A program made the position numbers and the translations under genes. This document shows positions 5,861 to 8,908 of a stretch of 8,908 nt of DNA, one piece after another. Location: NCBI GenBank assembly GCA_004297495.1, contig SCTL01000677.1:1-8908 (forward strand). The letters run 5' to 3'. The notes below the pieces were generated by a model that was not told the DNA's origin, did not search any database, and saw only the letters and a program-made list of their open reading frames with translations. Origin of the DNA: Verrucomicrobiota bacterium. GTDB taxonomy: Bacteria; Verrucomicrobiota; Verrucomicrobiia; Limisphaerales; JADLHS01. Numbering within the stretch: the stretch's first letter is position 1; each line of letters starts with the position of its first letter.

Positions 5861-7279
5861 ATGAGCGATTTACGATTTACGATTTACGATTTACGAGTCC
5901 TCACGCAGGTCGCTCGTAAATCGTGCATCGTACATCGTAAATATCTTCGGCGGCTAGGGAGCACGGGGCTGCTGGCATTCTCGCTTCTGCTCAACACCAT
6001 CGCGAACGCCGAGCAACGCTTCCCGCCGCCGGATTTCACGGAAACGAACCACCAAGTCCCGATCACGTCCACTCCTGCGTCACGCGCTGAGTGGCTGCAA
6101 TACCTCGACGTCGCGGTGCTGCTCGCGTATCTCGGCGTCGCCGTGTGGTTGGTTCACAAACAACGCTCGCGTCGCGGACTTTTCTGGCTCGGCATTTTCT
6201 CGCTCGCGTACTTCGGCTTCTGGCGCAAGGGCTGCGTGTGCGCTATCGGCGCGCCGCAAAACATCATTCTCGGTTTGTTCGACTCGAACTATGCCGTACC
6301 GCTCACGGTCATCGCGTTCTTCGCCGCGCCATTGCTCGTCGCGCTGTTTGCGGGGCGCGCGTTCTGCGCCGGAGTTTGTCCACACGGCGCGCTGCAAGAC
6401 CTCGTGCTGATCAAACCGATCAAAGTTCCGGCCTGGCTTGAACACACGCTCGGCGTGCTGCCGTTCATCTTCCTCGGCTTCGGTCTCACGTTTGCCGCGA
6501 CCGGCACGGGTTTTCCGATTTGTCGTTACGATCCCATCGTGCCGATCTTCCGCCTCAACGGGCCGTCGCTGCTCATCGCGCTCGCCGCGCTGACGCTCGT
6601 CCTCGGCATGTTTGTGGGCCGACCGTATTGCCGCTTCCTTTGTCCCTACGGCGCGTTACTCAAACTCGCCGCGCTCACCTCGAAATGGAAAGTGCGCACC
6701 ACGCCGGACGTTTGCACGCAATGCCAGCTCTGCGCGAACTCCTGTCCGTTCGGCGCGTTGCGCGAGCCGTCCACCGGCAAAGCTGAACCCAAATTCCTCG
6801 CGCCGGATCGTCGCCGGCTGGCGTGGTTGCTGGCGCTAGTGCCAGTGTTGATCGTCGGCGGCGCTTTCATCGGCGGCAAACTCGCCGTGCCGGTTTCAAA
6901 ACTGAATCCCACCGTGGAGCTTGCCGAGCGCTACCTCGACCAACAGAAATCGCCGGTGAACTATGGCGTGATGACGCCCGAAGCGTTGGGCCTGCAACGC
7001 GCCGAGCACGATCCCGAAGCGCTGCTGAAATCCGCGACCGATCTGCGCCATCGTTTCCGGCTCGCGTGCGTGATTTTCGGCGGCTGGATCGGGCTGGTGC
7101 TAAGCGTGAAGTTGGTGAGTCTCTCCGTGCGGACGGCGCGCACCGATTGGGAGCCGGACCGCGGTGCGTGCGTGGCCTGCGCCCGCTGCTTCCGCGACTG
7201 CCCGCAGGAATTAATTCGCATCGGCCAGATGCCGGCCCATACGCAGGATCAAACCATTCCTCAACCGACGGCAACATGA
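5861..7279 (+). CDS. NapH/NosR-type membrane iron-sulfur protein
   Basis: 472 aa from the ATG one base after the polyferredoxin stop. Residues ~3-28 (DLRFTIYDLR, CIVHRKY) are coded by a repeat; a signal-like segment follows (31-50, ending ANAEQ). Likely membrane segments by eye are at about 80-98, 107-122, 146-165, 195-213, 234-253, 319-338 and 401-421. Two CX3CP motifs (FCAGVCPHGALQDL at 168-181 and YCRFLCPYGALLKL at 256-269) are the hallmark of NapH/NosR/RdxA-type proteins. Classical CX2CX2CX3CP sites lie at 285-296 and 437-448. Further conserved-looking Cys are in GCVCAIGAPQN (124-134) and PICRYDP (219-225). It lacks the N-terminal FMN-binding domain of NosR. The expected role is electron transfer between quinone and the periplasmic polyferredoxin. 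Initiation further upstream, inside the ferredoxin gene, is unlikely because it would add a frame-shadow peptide. The stop TGA overlaps an ATG (7276) of a short leader ORF. Confidence 0.88.
   Translation: MSDLRFTIYDLRVLTQVARKSCIVHRKYLRRLGSTGLLAFSLLLNTIANAEQRFPPPDFTETNHQVPITSTPASRAEWLQYLDVAVLLAYLGVAVWLVHKQRSRRGLFWLGIFSLAYFGFWRKGCVCAIGAPQNIILGLFDSNYAVPLTVIAFFAAPLLVALFAGRAFCAGVCPHGALQDLVLIKPIKVPAWLEHTLGVLPFIFLGFGLTFAATGTGFPICRYDPIVPIFRLNGPSLLIALAALTLVLGMFVGRPYCRFLCPYGALLKLAALTSKWKVRTTPDVCTQCQLCANSCPFGALREPSTGKAEPKFLAPDRRRLAWLLALVPVLIVGGAFIGGKLAVPVSKLNPTVELAERYLDQQKSPVNYGVMTPEALGLQRAEHDPEALLKSATDLRHRFRLACVIFGGWIGLVLSVKLVSLSVRTARTDWEPDRGACVACARCFRDCPQELIRIGQMPAHTQDQTIPQPTAT
5866..5944. repeat. GATTTAC tandem/inverted repeat at the start of the membrane protein gene
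   Basis: Four perfect tandem copies of GATTTAC (5867-5894) form the left arm. The region 5914-5943 is its inverted counterpart, with 26 of 31 positions paired around a 17-base loop. It begins right after the second codon (ATG AGC) and is read in frame as SDLRFTIYDLRV..., a peptide I recall at the ends of many unrelated predicted proteins. It adds about 26 residues ahead of the signal segment. Confidence 0.85.
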
Positions 7280-7350
7280 GCAACGACATTACTCAGTTCG
7301 CACGCTCGCCCTCACCCTGGCCCTCTCCCCCAGGGAGAGGGCCAGGGTGA
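7276..7350 (+). other. Short leader ORF overlapping the membrane protein stop
   Basis: ATG at 7276 overlaps the preceding TGA (ATGA), the classic layout of coupled genes. The frame runs 24 codons (MSNDITQFARSPSPW...) and stops at TGA 7348-7350 within the palindrome at 7302-7360. I read it as the original start of the downstream gene, cut off by the repeat; the downstream frame now begins at 7373, 22 bases after this stop. It could also work as a leader peptide that feeds reinitiating ribosomes. The product itself is unlikely to have a function. Confidence 0.45.
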
Positions 7351-7360
7351 GGGCGAGCGT
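7302..7360. repeat. Perfect 28-bp palindromic repeat with 3-base loop
   Basis: Bases 7302-7329 and 7333-7360 are exact inverted copies separated by CCA. The arms are built of CCCTCACCCTGG/CCCTCTCCC blocks and the right arm resembles the repeat at 3172-3222. There is no following T-run, so it is not a standard intrinsic terminator, but such a stem in mRNA should strongly affect ribosomes moving from the leader ORF to the ATG at 7373. Confidence 0.9.
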
Positions 7361-7372
7361 CACACCATTTTC

Positions 7373-8908
7373 ATGACGAATTCAAACGCAAAGCCGCAAA
7401 GGCGCGAAGACGCGAAGGAAGCTTCTTCTAGCGCCTTTGCGCCTTTGCGCCCTTGCGTTTCTTCCCTCTCCCGTGCCGCCTGGATCGCAGCCGCGTTCAG
7501 CCTGCTCGTCGGCGGCTACATGCTTTACCAGCACGCGCTCGCTTCCGAGCGCGACCCGTGGAAGTCCCCGCAACTGCTCGCGTTGAAGGAAAAACTCCGC
7601 GCGACGCCGACGGATGAAACGATCAAAACCGAAATCCGCCGGCTCGATCTCGAATTTCGCCGGCGCTACAAGCGCCGGCTCGCGCTCGACGCCGCAGGCG
7701 GATGGTTGCTGGTCGGAGGCATTGCTGTCCTGCTGCTCGGCGCAAAGCCGTCGGCGAAATTGCAGACATTGCCGTGGCGGCCGAAGCTGCGCCCGGACGC
7801 TGCAAACGAAGCTCGCCAGTTTTCGACGCAAGCCCGCTGGTCCGTGGCTGTGGTCGGTGCGGTCGCCAGCTTGGGTTTGCTGGCATTGGCGCTGGCGGCG
7901 ACTTCTCCGCTGCCGAAGTCAGCGACAGAACTGGACAAACTCCTTGGAAAAGGCGGCGACAGCGAAGCGGCTGCGAGCATTCCAAGCCCTGCCGAGTTTC
8001 AAGCCAACTGGCCGCGATTCCGTGGAGCCAACGGCGGCGCGACGACGAATGAACTCGGCTTCGACGCCAAGTCCGCCAGCGTGATCTGGAAAACACCGAT
8101 CCCCGCGCCGGGTTTCAACTCGCCGATTGTGTGGAGCAATCGCGTATTCATCTCCGGCGGCGATGCAGCGAAGCGAGAAGTGTTTTGCTTCGACACCGCC
8201 GACGGAAAACTTCTCTGGCAACGAGCGATTGAAAATGTTCCCGGTTCGCCCGGCGAGCAGCCCGAAATTCCCGAAGCCACCGGCTGGGCCGCGCCGACGA
8301 TGGCGACGGACGGACGCCGAGCGTTTGCGCTATTCGCGAACGGTGATTTGGCGGCGCTGAATTTCGACGGCTCGACAGCTTGGGCCAGGAACGTCGGCGT
8401 GCCGAAGAACTCGTTCGGCCACGCGACCTCACTTGCCGTCGCACCTGGAAAGTTGATCGTGCAACTCGACCAGGACGAAGGCGCGCCGGGCGGCTCGAAG
8501 CTGCTCGCGTTTGAATGCGCCACGGGCCGACAGCTCTGGCAACGAAGCAAACCAACTCACGCTTCATGGGCGTCGCCGATCATCGTCGAGGCGGCCGGCA
8601 AATCGCAAATCATCACCCTCGCGCTACCGATGGTCATGAGCCACGCGCTCGGTGATGGCAGCGAACTTTGGCGCGCGGAATTGCTCGGCGGCGAAATCAC
8701 GCCGTCGCCAATCTTCGCCGGCAGCCTGGTCATCGTGGTGAATCCTTCCGGCTCGTTGGTCGGCATCCGCCCCGACGGCGCGGGCGACGTGAGCAAATCG
8801 CACATCGCCTGGACGGAGGAGGAAAACGTTCCCGACGTGACGAGCCCGGTGAGCGATGGCGAGTTGGTTTTCACGGTCACAAGCATGGGCGGACTCGCGG
8901 CCTTCGAC
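7373..8908 (+). CDS. Membrane PQQ-like beta-propeller protein, 3' end outside window
   Basis: 512 residues are visible and the frame is still open at the right edge. Residues ~5-30 (NAKPQRREDAKE, FAPLRPCV) come from a repeat. Three membrane segments follow at about 35-54, 106-123 and 156-177; between the first two is a charged helix (61-103, possibly coiled coil). From ~208 the protein becomes a propeller: NWPRFRG (212-218) is the same 'W..FRG' opening as in the 2165 gene, followed by 'G..LW' blade motifs GKLLW, GRQLW and GSELW. It is therefore a paralogue of the 2165 product with a different anchor. It lacks a visible CxxCH or vicinal-Cys PQQ signature. ATG 7373 is the only ATG/GTG/TTG in this frame between the upstream TGA (7277) and the first membrane segment, and no Shine-Dalgarno sequence precedes it. 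Downstream of the NapH-like gene, it probably works at the periplasmic face of the same module (inference). The missing part is likely the last one or two blades. Confidence 0.85.
   Translation, partial: MTNSNAKPQRREDAKEASSSAFAPLRPCVSSLSRAAWIAAAFSLLVGGYMLYQHALASERDPWKSPQLLALKEKLRATPTDETIKTEIRRLDLEFRRRYKRRLALDAAGGWLLVGGIAVLLLGAKPSAKLQTLPWRPKLRPDAANEARQFSTQARWSVAVVGAVASLGLLALALAATSPLPKSATELDKLLGKGGDSEAAASIPSPAEFQANWPRFRGANGGATTNELGFDAKSASVIWKTPIPAPGFNSPIVWSNRVFISGGDAAKREVFCFDTADGKLLWQRAIENVPGSPGEQPEIPEATGWAAPTMATDGRRAFALFANGDLAALNFDGSTAWARNVGVPKNSFGHATSLAVAPGKLIVQLDQDEGAPGGSKLLAFECATGRQLWQRSKPTHASWASPIIVEAAGKSQIITLALPMVMSHALGDGSELWRAELLGGEITPSPIFAGSLVIVVNPSGSLVGIRPDGAGDVSKSHIAWTEEENVPDVTSPVSDGELVFTVTSMGGLAAFD
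7384..7460. repeat. CGCAAAGG-type inverted repeat forming the N-terminus of the propeller
   Basis: Arms 7384-7412 and 7432-7460 (29 bases each) are inverted copies with 25 of 29 matches around a 19-base loop containing GAAGCTTC. Each arm is a run of 8-9 base units near CGCAAAGG. It is read in frame from the ATG at 7373 and encodes AKPQRREDAKE...FAPLRPCV, a peptide I recall recurring at protein termini in many bacteria. It begins 23 bases after the palindrome at 7302-7360. Confidence 0.85.

Noticed and set aside
5113..5862. 249-codon minus-strand ORF opposite the polyferredoxin
   Set aside because: It is composed of Ala, Arg and Val typical of the antisense of a GC-rich gene, crosses the compound repeat, and lies opposite sixteen ordered cluster cysteines.
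5867..5943. GATTTAC copies as a CRISPR array or origin iterons
   Set aside because: The units are 7 bases long with no spacers, lie inside a CDS and have an inverted counterpart, which fits a fold-back repeat and not CRISPR or iterons.
5861..7279. Naming the membrane protein nosR or napH
   Set aside because: It shares the CX3CP and ferredoxin motifs, but lacks the FMN-binding domain of NosR, has more membrane segments than NapH, and no nos or nap genes are nearby.
7302..7360. Intrinsic terminator
   Set aside because: The stem is perfect but no T-run follows; its similarity to 3172-3222 shows it is a dispersed repeat, although an effect on transcription or translation is possible.

Overview
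The window looks like chromosomal DNA of a GC-rich member of the Verrucomicrobia, probably the Pedosphaera/Limisphaerales side. The reasons are a secreted fibronectin-III protein with a C-terminal module I associate with that group, 'W..FRG' beta-propeller proteins typical of the Planctomycetes-Verrucomicrobia lineages, few Shine-Dalgarno sequences, and many palindromic repeats. This assignment rests on recognition only; no search was run.

Layout, all clear genes on the + strand. 2-1429: 3' end of a large secreted protein (FN3, DUF1349/concanavalin-like domain, FN3, C-terminal module). 1430-2164: a 735-base stretch with no convincing gene; it holds a possible small minus-strand ORF and a weak promoter. 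2165-3616: a membrane-anchored PQQ-like beta-propeller. 3617-3775: intergenic, with an intrinsic terminator directly before the next start. 3776-4096: a tiny Tat-exported four-cysteine protein. 4093-5106: a Tat-exported NHL-like propeller, coupled to the previous gene by an ATGA overlap. 5107-5286: intergenic, filled by nested repeats. 5287-5859: a Tat-exported polyferredoxin. 5861-7279: a NapH/NosR-type membrane iron-sulfur protein. 7373-8908 and beyond the right edge: a propeller protein with three membrane segments.

From 3776 onward the genes read as one redox module. The periplasmic polyferredoxin and the membrane CX3CP protein resemble the NapG/NapH pair that moves electrons from the quinone pool to periplasmic enzymes. 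Here no nitrate reductase, nitrous-oxide reductase or c-type cytochrome is visible. The partners are instead a four-Cys miniprotein, a cysteine-rich NHL propeller and two PQQ-like propellers. I know of no characterised system with this composition; its substrate is unknown.

The second striking theme is repeat invasion. Between 3172 and 7460 there are six palindromic elements of at least five sequence types, mostly at gene junctions. One sits inside a propeller CDS, one forms the C-terminus of the miniprotein, two form the N-termini of membrane proteins, one separates a short coupled leader ORF from its downstream gene, and one compound element fills an intergenic gap. Those within genes are read in frame without stops. 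A REP/BIME-like pair inside the intergenic element shows compensatory base changes that keep both hairpins paired.
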